NCBI GenBank assembly: GCA_001599715.1
Contig: BCHU01000010.1
Coordinates: forward strand, 868,001 to 932,000
Length of the DNA stretch: 64,000 bases
DNA from: Phaeotremella fagi
Taxonomy: Eukaryota > Basidiomycota > Tremellomycetes > Tremellales > Phaeotremellaceae
Direction: 5' to 3'
Below are positions 9,314 through 22,857 of this stretch, in pieces; position 1 is the first letter of the stretch; each line of letters starts with the position of its first letter. The notes under the pieces were generated by a model. It was not told the DNA's origin. It was given only the letters and a program-made list of their open reading frames with translations, and did not search any database. Both the position numbers and the translations under genes were made by a program.

Positions 9314-12065
9314 TTAAGTACAACAAACCCCCGAACCCCATTTCCCAGAGGATTTGTTGGTTGAGCTAACCTCCCTAGTTGGGTCGGTTAACATGACACT
9401 GTTCTTATGTCGTAGTACTCTCTCCCTTTCGATCTTATCTTTTCGATCGACAAGAACAGAGGAGATAGATTTGAACAAGAAATCGACGCCTAAAAGATTA
9501 AAAAGTTTAGTTGTCTCCCTACACATACGTTCAAAAAGAATGACGACTCACCCTCTCCAGTCAAAGAACTGACTTCACCCAATCTCACACCTTCAACATC
9601 CGTCCCCCAAAGCCCGTCATCCCCACTATCCCGAGTCTCATCCTGAATCTCAGGATACAACCTAGAATCCCTACCTAAACTACCACCTCGACTTCTCCCA
9701 GTCGGATGAGACGTCGTCGTCGTGTTCTTGAAAAACCCAGCGGTCGGTTTAGGTCCAGCCGAACTAGGAACCAACATATCCCCACTACCTCTTCTTTTAA
9801 CTCCTTCCCCGAATTCACCAAGTGTCTCAGCTGCTCCTGGACCTTCACCCATTCTCCATGATCTACTGGACCAATCTTCACTCTTCCTTCGGCCTGATAG
9901 ATCAACTTCGTTGTTCCCGTTCACGTTGGTATTGGTGTTATTCCCATAGCCTGAATTCAAGAAATGTGGACTTGATTCGGTCCTGATACGCGATCCTGAA
10001 GGTGTAGAATGGGTTGATGAAGATGAATTAATAAGGTAATTCGAGAGATTACCTGCCGTTTTCGATTTGGTCATTTTAGGAAAAGAAGTTGTAGATGTCG
10101 AAGTAGTAGGCGAAGGGGACACGGCAGCTCTGTATCTTTGAGCAACATCGTCTTCTTCAACCATAGCTCGAAGATTCGTAGCAGCCCCACTGCTATTAGG
10201 TGGAACGCGGGTATTACCACCGTAACCCAATACCCCCGAGAAAGAAAATCTACCAGCAGAAGTCCGATGACCTCGCATTGCGGATGCGGGGATGATATTA
10301 GGCGAAACGAATTCAGTGTTGGTAGCGAAAGTTGGTGAAGTCGGAGATTGAAGGGTAGGGAAAGATAACATGGATGGTGAACCAGGTGAAGAGATTTTCA
10401 AAGCTGGAAAGGGAACTGAGGGTGTCGATTTATGAAGGATGGATACAGGTTTTGTATCGGGTACTGGTACAACAGGGTCCTTAGCTTTCGGTGCAGGAGG
10501 CAATGATTTCCCTTTACTACTTGAGGCACTTGATCCTAAACCGACCAAACCACTATAAGAATTCGAACGCGATGGTGTAGCACTGTTCAATATTGATTTA
10601 GTGGATTCAGTTCGAGAAGCGTTGGAAGGATGTCGAAACAGATTTCGTTGAGTTGGAGGTAAGAGTAAAGTAGGCGCAGGAGGAGGAGTAGGTGGTTTAA
10701 GCCAATTACGAATGGTCAATTTAGCTTCTTGTAAACTGGATAAAGGTCAGAACAATCTATCGAAGCCAATAGTGTCACCTACCTGACCACTCTCTTCGCC
10801 ACTAAATCTATCTTCGCACCCACAACGAAAATAACAGTCTCCTTGGGGACGGTTTTACCCAATTCCTCCAACCAACTCCTAACATCATCAAAACTGGTTC
10901 TATCAGCAACATCGTAAACCAGAACACAAACATGAGCACCACGATAATAAATCGGTGCCATCGATCTAAATCGTTCTTGACCTGCCGTATCCCAAATTTG
11001 AAGTTTAACTCTGACACCATTATGAACCAATTTTCTCGTGTACAGTGAAGTACCTATCGTAGCGTTTGTTGAAGTACTGGTAAAAACTCTTGAAGTGTAT
11101 CGAAGAATCAATGAAGTTTTCCCAACACCCTGTGAACCCAGTAAGACTACTTTAGCTTCGAGACCATCTGCACTATCACCTAAATCAGGTGCAGGTGTTG
11201 CAGCAGAATTAGATACTGTGACAGGTTGTGAACGTGAATTCGTTTCGATCATTGTTCTTCCAATTCCAGGGGAAGGGGTATGATTTCGAGAATACTGACC
11301 AGGTTGAGATTGATGTCTAGCGATATTTGCCCCCGACCTCAATCGAGCACGGGCATCAGCAGATCTTGATTCACTCATTCGAACTGAAGTTGGTACATTG
11401 GCCGTAGTCATACTTCTTCGTATTGGACGTGAATGATCAGCCGATTTAGTTCGAGAACTACTGGAATGGTTCGAACTCGATGGTCGATTTGGGATGGCGG
11501 GAGTGGGTTTGGACGAAGAAGAGAGATCAGATGATTTGTATGTTGGGATATCTTGCGTATGGATTGATATCGCAGGTAATCTCCTTGGTTTTTCTGCTGG
11601 ATCTGGCTCCGTCAGATCTATAGTATTGTTATCAGCTGGTGGAGCGAGTTTGACCATTGTAGTTGGAAACAACATTTTACTGGTCGGCGGCGAAGGGTCG
11701 GGCGTAGGTGGTAAAACCTCTTGTGCAGCTGGAACTATCAATTCGCCGTTATCATTTTCAGTCGAGATGACGGTTGGAAGATTCATCTGAGCAGGTCTAG
11801 GTGCAGGAGGTGGTGAAACTGAATTAAGAGGTGAGGTCGAACGAATATGATCGTCAGGTGCGCCTAAAGCTGAAAACGATTGTGGATAAGGTGATGAATG
11901 AGAATGTTGGAATATTGGGAAAGGATAGGAGATGGGTAATGATGGTGATATATCTGCATGAGCTGAGACTGAACCTGATCCTGATCCTGATCCAGAAGCT
12001 GAGGACGAAGAAGAATAGATATCGTTGGGTGATAAAGGTGGAGGAGGGGGTGCGACGATGTTCAT
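9314..12065 (-). CDS. Rab-family GTPase with huge N-terminal extension and split G domain
   Basis: Three exons (10783-12065, 9552-10735, 9314-9489) give 880 aa, against about 200 for a normal Rab. The first 300 residues are Ser/Pro-rich and disordered. The G domain follows: P-loop GSQGVGKTS, effector region TIGTSLYTRKL, switch II WDTAGQERFRSMAPIYYRGA, then VVGAKIDLV, where the usual NKxD reads AKxD. After a normal SLQEAK...NWLKPP helix, about 380 Ser/Thr-rich residues intervene before EVSSLTGEGVDFLF, which matches the G5 motif and last helix. The protein ends CCT, compatible with geranylgeranylation at the paired Cys. It probably acts at a membrane in vesicle traffic, closest by eye to Rab5/Rab21-type. 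The third exon is recovered by splicing, with phase agreement. Confidence 0.85.
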
Positions 12066-12588
12066 GATGAACCCAATCGATCAATCAATTTCCTGGGTTG
12101 AATCAAATTCTACGTGGAAAATTCAAATTTCGCACTAGGAACCGTTGAAGTTTTAGTTGATCATCAATAAGTCCGTGCTGGCCGTGTGGTGTGGGGGTTG
12201 TTTTGTATTTTGATGACAAAAATGAAAAGATGTTGATGATTAAATGCTGATAAAGTAGAAGATTACTGAACCCCCTGTTTAATGAATTCGTAGATCACAG
12301 GGGGTGAATGCGATGGAAACCAACGTATCCAAGGGGGAAAGGGAATAACACCGAATACCAAGTTGAGTGTACTATTGCGCTAGCAGGAATCCTTTGTTTA
12401 GAGTCAGCTGCGCCCAAAAGTAATCTAGTCTAATCTAGAGAGAGGGAAAGATCGTTGGGTTGATGATCAAACAAAAAAGACGTGACTCACCGAAGCAACA
12501 CAGCTACGAAATGATTTTCCTTGTCAACAAAGTTGGATAATCGTCAACCTCCTTTGTGTACCTGGTGATTTAGTAAGCCTGTTTAACA
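12066..12588. promoter_or_regulatory. Divergent flank of the Rab-like gene
   Basis: Non-coding. It separates the minus-strand Rab-like start from the small plus-strand gene and so probably contains both promoters. Pyrimidine-rich and AT-rich runs are present; no specific site is claimed. Confidence 0.35.
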
Positions 12589-12844
12589 ATGTCAATCTCT
12601 AATTCTATCAACAACAAAGAACAAATCGAAAGAACCATCAAAAAGACAAATCAACGTGGTAAACCAACCAAATGGTAAATCCTCAAACTCAATGTTTGTA
12701 ATCACCACCCCTCATAAACAAGGTTCAAACTACTAACAATATAGTGTTTCGTTTCAAGCCAACGATTTCTTTTTGGTTCATGGACATGAACAAAGAATCC
12801 TTTTTGACCCCTCCATCTCCATGGATTCAAGGTTCCAGTACTAA
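12589..12844 (+). CDS. Possible 61-aa spliced small protein (unrecognised)
   Basis: Two short open segments join in phase: 12589-12674 and 12745-12844. The 70-nt intron has donor GTAAAT and a consensus branch sequence CTAAC seven bases before ATAG. The product begins MSISNSINNKEQIERTIKKT and ends DPSISMDSRFQY. The first half is basic and the second half is mixed, with VSFQANDFFLVHGHEQ. No known family comes to mind. The strong branch-point context argues that the intron is real; the coding call depends on it. It could instead be a spliced non-coding transcript. Confidence 0.5.
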
Positions 12845-13473
12845 TTTTCCTGAGAAGAAGGAGAACTTACGATTTAATCTACCGCCGAGGAATATCTATT
12901 GAAAATCTATTTCCAAACAACTTGAATAATCCAAAGGACAATAATCTTCTTCTTCTTCTTTCCCCTATCTTCCAAACCAAGTCGAGTCGGATCAAATCTT
13001 TGATGAGATGATAAAAGGGGGCCGAATTTTTTGGACTGAACGTTCCCAATAAACCTTTGTTGTTGTTTCGATGATCTGTGTTGAAAAGAAACCCTTAGCA
13101 CCAAACAAACAAAAAACCGTGCAGTGGTAAAAAAAACTCCTATACAGTAAATCTACAACTACAACTAAAGAAAGATCCTTGGCCACCTATAAAGGCGCCT
13201 TGTTTCTTTATACGTTTTGTGTTAGATAGGGATTATCTATATAAGAAACATGAGAATAAAGAGTAAAAATCAAAAACCACAAAATGGTTAGGATCAACAA
13301 AGACGGGACCGCGTCCAATTCAAACGTGTACGTTATGTTATGTTTTCAACCAGGCAACTTTAATCTAGATTCCCGTTTCAACGTAAGGGTTGCAAAAGTG
13401 GGGTAAAGAATCAAGTTTTATCATGCATCTATATATAATCTTCAGAGAATCAGAACATCACCTCGCCTCACAT
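12845..13473. other. Intergenic, no gene seen
   Basis: Between the small gene and the convergent PDC gene. It contains AT-rich sequence and a TCTTCTTCTTCTTTC run near 12945. Minus-strand open frames here (12907-13186) have no recognisable features. Confidence 0.35.
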
Positions 13474-15977
<2,504 letters not shown>

Positions 15978-16665
15978 TTTGGGAGGGTAGGAGAAAGATG
16001 GTAAACCTATTTACTTGATGGTTTAATCGGAATCTTTAGGATTGTAAGAGAGAATCTTCACAGACGTAGTCAATCCGATATCGACGCCCGTACCTTAAAA
16101 TGTAAGTATGACGCTAAACCACGTGGACTCAGGGTGGTTTCACCTAAAAAATCTAATATTATCTGCCACAAGTTACATCAACACTGTTTCATTCACCACC
16201 TCTGAATAACATCTGAAACGATGACCTTGGATCGTTGAATATCCTTGGAAGCATCGTAGGTGAAAGCTGTGTCAGTTGCAGTTGAGATAAAACAGAACAG
16301 AAAAGAACAGAACAGAACAGAAGTGCTCGGTATTGCGGTGACTCGACGAGTACTCCTTTCCTTCTCTCCTCAGACGATGCACACTGCCATCAATCAATCA
16401 AATCCCCATCAAATCCGATTTCATTAATCAAAATTGACATGACAACGAGATTTGGCTGTGTAGTGAAGGAGAGTCATTTTGATGGCTTCTTTACTACAAA
16501 TCATCAAGTCTTCTTTCCTTTCATTTCATTTCATTTCACTCTGTCAAGTATTCGAGTGCATACTGTTGGAGTGAGCAAGGTGACTCACTCATTCAGTATC
16601 GTACCAAGACTGCAGAACATCAAACCAATCTTCCCCCTATCCTACATCCCACCTAACCATCAATC
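15978..16665. promoter_or_regulatory. Divergent promoter region, PDC / membrane protein
   Basis: Non-coding between two divergent genes. It contains a short tandem AGAACAGAA-type repeat at 16286-16320 and a TTTCATTTCATTTCATTTC repeat near 16520. No specific factor site is claimed. Confidence 0.45.
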
Positions 16666-18601
16666 ATGCTCATCAACCTCCTTCTCTTCTTCACACTCCT
16701 CCTAACCCCAACCAAATCAACCACAACAACCCCCAACACCGGAGATCAACTGCAAGACTATCTATTCGGTTTCACCAACAACGTCCCAGTCCTCCCTATA
16801 ACCCCTTCATGTCCAACTCCACTCCTCCTAACCAAGATGACAGCCACCAACGCAGGTGGTCCAGATCCCGTCGCTCCTTTCACCATGGTTTTCTTGGTCA
16901 ACGAACAACTTCAAGATACAGATGGAGTCATCTTTTCTAGGATTTATAGTAAATCTTTGAATGTTGGTTCAATGTCTTCTGATACTATGATCAATCATCC
17001 GTATGTTATATGAGTTGAACTTGACTATTGTATGCTAACAGTGGAAATATAGATGGGCAAACAACACCCAATTCATCGGATGCATGTGGTCCTCCAACAA
17101 TGTCTCCGGAGGCTGTCAAGACCTAACAACAGTAACCGTCTCCTCATCAACTGCCGTAGCCTATCAAAATCAATCATCAGTCTGTCGATCAGATGTCTTC
17201 GGATCATGGGTCACCCCAGATGAAAACAAACTAGGTGTCAACGTCGAACAATCAACTGGTCTCTTAGCGACCAACGGCTGGCCAGCTTCATGTTCAGATC
17301 TCAGATTTACACCTACAAACGGTACACCGCCTTATTCTTTGTTGATCGCCCCTGCTTTTCATCCACCAGTTAACATCAGTAGTAATACCACTTTTGCTAG
17401 TGATAATTCTATGAACTATACCATCAGATTTGTGGGTGACAACCGAATTTTCAACTTACTGATACTGTAATCTCCAGACACACGGACAAGCCTTCTTCGC
17501 TGCCGTCTACGATTCTTCAGGAAAATCGTTCGTCATCGGACCCCTTCATGCTGGAGCAGCCAACGACCTCTCATGTCTCTCAGTAGCCACCGGTCAAGAT
17601 TACGTTGAACCAGTCGTCACCAAGAACGGAGTTCTAGCTGGACCACTAGCAGGGGGTATAATCGGAGGTCTAGTCGTCGGTGCACTAGGTGCAATCCTAG
17701 TAATGTGGTTATGGGGTAAAACCCATCGAAACAGAAGTGTAGGTTATAGTTTGGTGAGGCAAAATATTCTTTCTATACTGACCAAATCAATTTAGACTGA
17801 AAGGGAAGAATTGGATCCGTACAATAATCCAAAACCTGATCTTACAGGTGATGCCTATCGACCAACTCCATTTACAGATGACGATGATCCCTACGACGTA
17901 ATCACACCCATGACCGAAGCCCACATAGACCCACAAAGAGCGTACAGAGAATCAATGGGATTAGGTGATTTCCATCCACCACCTACCAATTCTAGGGGAT
18001 CAGGTTCGGCAGGTAGTGGACATGAAAGAGGGGATTCATGGGGTAGTACAACTGGAACTGGTACGAATTCAGGTTTCGCTGGTTGGGAACAGGGGGAACT
18101 GGGACTCGTACGAGTAAAGGGAGAAGTATACCTCGTTCACCTGGTGAAGGGTCTATTCAAGAACAGCAAGATGAGGAAAGGGAGAACACACATAGTCCCT
18201 CAAATGGTAGGAACGTTTATGTAGTTCATTCCGATGGCGGTGGGGCAAACGTCACAATAACTTTACCAGAGGGTACGACAACTAATAACGTACGTCTTGA
18301 TAGTTTATAAATCATTTACAGTAATTCGACTAACTCTAATAAGGTTGTCGAATTACCACCATCCTATCGAGGAGATCTATCATCCAACAGACCAACCTCA
18401 ACTGGAGAAGGACCAAGTTCACCCCCCTTAAACGATCAATTAACACTCCCCTTCCTCGATCCCTCGGTTACACCGAATCGAAATACCACAGGATCGCCAG
18501 CTTCAAATATAGCGTCAGAGGGGATTACCGATGATGAATTGAGAGCTAGGACTGAAGCTGCTCGTGCGGAGAAATCGCCTAGGGGTTTAGGTCTTCAATG
18601 A
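16666..18601 (+). CDS. Secretory-pathway single-pass membrane protein (unrecognised)
   Basis: The start MLINLLLFFTLLLTPTKS is a clear signal peptide. An extracellular part of about 280 residues follows, with several N-x-S/T sites (NNT, NVS, NQS, NIS) and paired Cys (FIGCMW, GGCQDL, SVCRSD, ASCSDL), suggesting a glycosylated disulfide-bonded domain. One membrane segment, GGIIGGLVVGALGAILVMWL, is followed by a basic stop-transfer WGKTHRNR. The cytoplasmic tail is long, Ser/Gly/Pro-rich and acidic, with DDDDPYDVITPMTE and QRAYRESMGLGDFH. Four or five exons are needed (introns near 17008-17052, 17420-17478, 17755-17797 and 18290-18345). The topology resembles fungal plasma-membrane sensor or cell-wall proteins of unknown ligand. 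Confidence 0.75.
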
Positions 18602-19134
18602 GATATGCGTTTTGGTTATGTAGTATTGGTTTGGGTTCTTGAATGTTTCTCATGACTTGGTTGATGGGTAATTCTTTGGTCGAATGTGTTATGATATTTT
18701 GTTTATGGATTTGAATTGGTTTTTATCTTTTTTATGAAATGACGATGTGTGATATCTGTAGGATTGATCTATAGGAATGCATCTGTCAACGTACTTGTAT
18801 CATGCGTGGCTCAGCCACACTTCAAAATTTCAGACACTTGTTCATTTTCACTTTCTTACGAACCCCTCTCTTTCAATAATTGAAGCTGTGTTGATGAAAT
18901 GAATGCCTTGTGTGAGTGTTATGCAGTACTGTTTTGTATATCCACTGTGTGAACCTGAGAATCAATTTGAGGCGGCATTTTTTTATGTTGAACAGTAACA
19001 TTCACGGCATACACATGCTTTGCAGTTTCAATAGTTCAAACCATCACCGTGTTGCATTTATGAAACTACAAATCAGAAAACCAAGAAAGACACTACATCG
19101 GACCATTTTATCCAGTCCAAGAAGAACGATTACT
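18602..19134. other. Convergent 3' flanks, no gene seen
   Basis: T-rich 3' UTR-like sequence follows the membrane protein gene up to about 18,760; the rest is plain intergenic DNA before A5. The open frame 18916-19143 has no supporting signal. Confidence 0.4.
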
Positions 19135-20014
19135 TCAGCTTGACAAGTTCAATCTGCCAACTGACTTTACAATACCCTCTTGACGATTGTTTCTTTTTGT
19201 AGCATAACGTGCCTTCCATTTGAAATAGAAATCCAAAGCTTCTATCTGATCGTCTCTCAACCTGGTGACTTCCTCTCTCATTGGCTGATCCTTTCTCACA
19301 ATGTAGGTATAAAAGTCACCTGTACTACCTTCCCGAGTGTTTTCAAAATATAAGACATTTTCGACTTCTCTAGCTAGATCATAGAACCTGAGAACAGTCA
19401 GAGAGAGATTGATGGCAAGATTCATGAAATATAATCTTACTCGTTTTTAGTTTGACATTGTGAGTCTTTGTAGCGTAATAACAAAGCATCAAGGAGACCT
19501 TTAGCTAACTTTGAGGAACCAGTATCGGTAGATTCGAACGCGTGAAGCAACTCAGAATTGGAACCCATTTCTGCAAACATGTTGTCGATTTTGGTGCGGA
19601 AGTAGGTGTCTTGACATTTATAAGCAAATCGATATAAAGATCCATATGAGGTATCTGATGTCTTTGAATCTTTTGTACCCAGATAGAAAATGGTTGAAAC
19701 AATCTGATATTTTTCAAGAGTAAGCTCGAAAAGTGTGGGGTTATCCATCTTGAAATATGAGTTTTCCTCTAACCAATAGACATCAGTGACAAGCCAGTTG
19801 TTTGAAAATTCACAGTTTATTCAACTCACCAAGATCTTTTATATCACTTTGAGCGTGACCTCGGATTGTGAGTCGCTCTTTGTTGTACCAGTGATTTATA
19901 TCAGTTTCTCATGGCTCTTGAATGATTTCTGAACTGAATAAGGATAGTCAGCTACTTCTCAGCTTCACCCTAGTTCAACAATTCAACTACTCACTTTGCA
20001 TTTGTACTTGCCAT
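19135..20014 (-). pseudogene. Family A paralogue A5, in-frame stop in exon 2
   Basis: It has the same plan as the plus-strand array: a 20-nt exon 1 (MASTNA) ending in phase 2; exon 2 from about 19929; exon 3 with YFKMDNPTLFELTLEKYQ and KLAKGLLDALLLRYKDSQC; and exon 4 FYDLAREVEN ending in LDFYFKWKARY plus a tail. In exon 2 the conserved family W is replaced by a stop: ...IIQEP, TGA, ETDINHWYNKERL, where A8 has QEAWDAGTD and A2 has WDTDPEADCNKW. Exons 3 and 4 stay open, so translation from the Met at 19748 (MDNPTLFEL) is possible. Either a recent pseudogene or an N-terminally shortened product; I cannot decide from sequence. Confidence 0.6.
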
Positions 20015-20205
20015 AGTGATTTAAATGAAAAGTGTATATGTATGAATAAATGTACGGTGGCAAATAGTTGGATGGATGTTAAGAAGAAAGAAAACCTGAC
20101 TCTGGTGTGGAGCTATATAGAAGACCGATTCATTCTATTTACTGCTCCACTACTCCACAAAAGATCATATACTAAAAGGAGAGAATTTATCTAATTTTAT
20201 GTCAA
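19920..20205 (-). repeat. Duplicated 5' segment, copy 1 (A5 promoter and exon 1)
   Basis: This roughly 280-bp segment closely matches 22580-22857. Both contain exon 1 MASTNA, the first intron, and an upstream stretch with GGTGGCAAATAGTTGGATGG and CTACTCCACAAAAGATC. The similarity ends abruptly at TGTCA in both. It marks a duplication of the gene's 5' end. Confidence 0.75.
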
Positions 20206-20291
20206 AATGCTTGTAAGCAGACACAATCCTGATAATTATGCCTTACATGTTTGTTGACAGTACCCTATATGACTAGCATTTTTACAAAATC

Positions 20292-21719
20292 TCAATCTCC
20301 TCTAGACCCCAGATTACTCTCATATGGACCTTCACCTTCCAACTGTTGTAAGATTTCTGCGGATATTTCATCTGAGTCTGAAACATCCACAGAACCACCC
20401 TCATCTCCCTCAACCACCATAGGATATTGTGAGCTAAACCACTCTTCCATGAATACTGGTCCACCCATTTCTTCTGCTACTCCAATGATGGCTCTTTCTT
20501 TACCTTTCCCTTCTGATTCCTCATCAGCATTTTTGTTATCCATATATTCAATGAATTCCTCAAAAATATTATCCTCCTCCTCATCAAAGAATTGATTTGA
20601 TATTGACATATCAAATTTTGTATGTGAAAAATCAACAGGGCCGGGCTGTGTTGTCGGAGTGTTGGTTCTTTGCAGTTGAGAAACCCCTTTCTTTTTACTA
20701 GCAGCATTGTACATCAGCTCTTGGCAGTCCAACTTGACCAGATAATGTTCAATTGCAATCTGTGTCCCCTGTTTTCCCTCTGCCTTCATTTTAAGATTGA
20801 GATTGATGGCCATGACTATACTCTCCTCTCGTTTAGATTCTCGGTGAAAAGTTCCAGAAAGACTAAGCTCATAAGGCTCTGTAACAGCTAGTTGAGTGAA
20901 AAGGTATAAACCCATTTCTAAGGCAATTTCCTCTGAATAATGCTCAGTGTCTTTTCTCCTTTCTTGAGGGTAGGATACAATTACTTCTGGCTCATTTGAT
21001 GACAGGTCCTTGATAAAAGCTGAAGAGAACATCTTACCACAGAGCTTGTGAAACCCCCCATGTGAACTTTGTCTCCCATCAAGGCTGGTTTCACTATCCC
21101 AAAAGAACTGGTGTTGCCACCCTCCACTTCCTTGCCCAAATAAATCTTCATTGTTCCACAATGGCTCTGAAGGATCTGACATCTTTACTGTATATGGCTG
21201 AGGGATATTTGAATTGTTGACAGACTGTTTGAATTGCTTCTTCCCAATCAAGCTTTTCACATCAAAATCTAGCTGATAATGACAAACAGGTCTATCTTCT
21301 GGACGTGTACTGAGTGTCATTACAATCGACATAGTTATCTTTCTTCTGGTTCCCTTACGGGATGTTGTACTTAAACCCAACAAGGATTTTGATCTAGCAT
21401 ACTGAAAAAGACCCATTTCCTCAGCAATTTCCTCCGCATAGAAAAGAACATCATCTCTTCTTATCCTTGGAGCACTGACTATATAATCTGCCCTTTCATT
21501 TAAGCTTGACTGTGACATTTTGTGGACATTTCTTTCTCTGAACAGTCGACGGAGACAGCTTATCAAACCTTGGGTGGGAGAGCCATCACCACTTCTGGTC
21601 TCGGCTTTACCATCCCACCAGAACTCTGACCCTCTAAGCATCTCTCCGTATAATTCATCTTCCTTCCAGAATGGTTCTGGTGATTCTGATTTTTTGATTG
21701 TATATGGCTTGGAGGACAT
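20292..21719 (-). CDS. Two-repeat protein of 475 aa (unrecognised)
   Basis: This is a single open frame without introns, unusual in this window. The protein is an internal tandem duplication. Repeat 1 (residues about 4-165) begins KPYTIKKSESPEPFWKEDEL and ends VCHYQLDFDVKSLIG. Repeat 2 (about 175-345) begins QPYTVKMSDPSEPLWNNEDL and ends EHYLVKLDCQELMYN. Both contain an aromatic FFWD/FWWDGKAET-type segment, an ERRKDTEHYSEEIALEMGL-type helix and a Met-Ser/Ala-Ile strand (MSIVMTLS, VMAINLNLK). The last 130 residues are strongly acidic. There is no transposase, polymerase or nuclease motif. It lies between the two copies of the A5/A8 5' repeat, next to an LTR-like sequence. Function is unknown. 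Confidence 0.7.
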   Translation of the reverse strand: MSSKPYTIKKSESPEPFWKEDELYGEMLRGSEFWWDGKAETRSGDGSPTQGLISCLRRLFRERNVHKMSQSSLNERADYIVSAPRIRRDDVLFYAEEIAEEMGLFQYARSKSLLGLSTTSRKGTRRKITMSIVMTLSTRPEDRPVCHYQLDFDVKSLIGKKQFKQSVNNSNIPQPYTVKMSDPSEPLWNNEDLFGQGSGGWQHQFFWDSETSLDGRQSSHGGFHKLCGKMFSSAFIKDLSSNEPEVIVSYPQERRKDTEHYSEEIALEMGLYLFTQLAVTEPYELSLSGTFHRESKREESIVMAINLNLKMKAEGKQGTQIAIEHYLVKLDCQELMYNAASKKKGVSQLQRTNTPTTQPGPVDFSHTKFDMSISNQFFDEEEDNIFEEFIEYMDNKNADEESEGKGKERAIIGVAEEMGGPVFMEEWFSSQYPMVVEGDEGGSVDVSDSDEISAEILQQLEGEGPYESNLGSRGD

Positions 21720-21930
21720 TTATGGATGTTGAAATTAGTTGTATTATGATGTTATATGAGTTCTGATCGTGATTGTTGTGCAGAAAGCAAAAGGTTGAGA
21801 GACAAAGCATTTCCTTCAAGGTATTGCAAAAAGTTAGAAGTACCTCCTGCCTTCTAATGCTTGTTCACAAAGAAAGGACATTTTAAATCCAGCAAGCATT
21901 TGTACATTGAAAATTGAGTAGTGGCAGATT

Positions 21931-22402
21931 GTAACACACGATGCGCCGCGCCGCCACCTTCCTTAGTAGTTCTACCTTCTAATCACTTATTATTTTAATG
22001 CTTGTCATGTTTATTTCTCTTATCTTGACTCTTATCTCAGTGCTATGTTTTGCTCGACTCCTTATCTTTTACTAGATTCCATATCTCCTTTACTTGAATG
22101 CTTATCCTGCTTATCTAGATAGCTTATCTCATTACTTTACTTTACTTGATCCCATATCTCTTATCTCCCCCTTACTCACCCTATTATGATACAATGAGAT
22201 AGGAAGAGATAACATAGCTAGAAATCTTATGTATAAATAGCCTGATGTTTTAGACATTTCTTCCCCCCATCCTGTTTATTATATCTACTTTTGAATTGGA
22301 TTTGCCACCCATCCAAATACAAATCCGATCCTACTTATATTTCTGTGTCCACAGATCATAGCTTAGTGATTTGTACTTTTACACTTATGTGTCTCTTACA
22401 TT
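21931..22402 (+). mobile_element. Possible solo LTR
   Basis: The segment starts TGTAACAC and ends CTCTTACA, a TGTAA...TTACA terminal inverted pair typical of LTRs. It has a TATAAATAG box at about 22233 and is AT-rich with repeated CTTATCT motifs. Against this, no 5-bp target duplication is seen (CAGAT before, TTACT after) and no retrotransposon ORF lies next to it. It is therefore only a candidate. Confidence 0.35.
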
Positions 22403-22534
22403 ACTATATACCTTAGCGTTAGCATATCATATTATAAGGAAAGCGTGAGTCGCAAAGAACGTTCGCTACTAGTCCGCAAGTCGAGGGGAACAAACCCAGA
22501 ACCCGACAACTGTAAAATAGGAGCTGGAGTCGGT

Positions 22535-22670
22535 TCAAGTCGCACCAAGGTCAGTACCGGCATCCCATGCCTCTTGATTGATATCAAAGCTGAACAAGGA
22601 TAGTTAGCTACTTCTTAGTTCAACCTTAGCTCAATAATTCAACAACTCACTCTGCGTTTGTACTTGCCAT
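22535..22670 (-). pseudogene. Truncated family A copy A8 (exon 1 and part of exon 2)
   Basis: Exon 1 (22651-22670, MASTNA) and a spliced second exon, FDINQEAWDAGTDLGAT, match the family 5' end. Homology then stops and the frame closes at TGA (22535-22537). Exons 3 and 4 are absent; the sequence beyond is the LTR-like and two-repeat ORF region. This is a broken gene sharing its promoter region with A5. Confidence 0.65.
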
Positions 22671-22857
22671 AATGTTTTAAATATAAAGCAGTTTGTATGA
22701 ATAAATGTAGGGTGGCAAATAGTTGGATGGATGTTAAGAAGAAAGAAAACCTGACTCTGGTTCGAGCTTTTTAGAAGACCGTTTCATTCTAATTACTGCT
22801 CCACTACTCCACAAAAGATCTCATGTTGAAAGGAGGGAATTTATCTGATCATATGTC
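22580..22857 (-). repeat. Duplicated 5' segment, copy 2 (A8 promoter and exon 1)
   Basis: This is the partner of the copy at 19920-20205, with the same order of promoter words, exon 1 and first intron. The sequence between the two copies, about 2.3 kb, is unrelated to family A. Confidence 0.75.
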
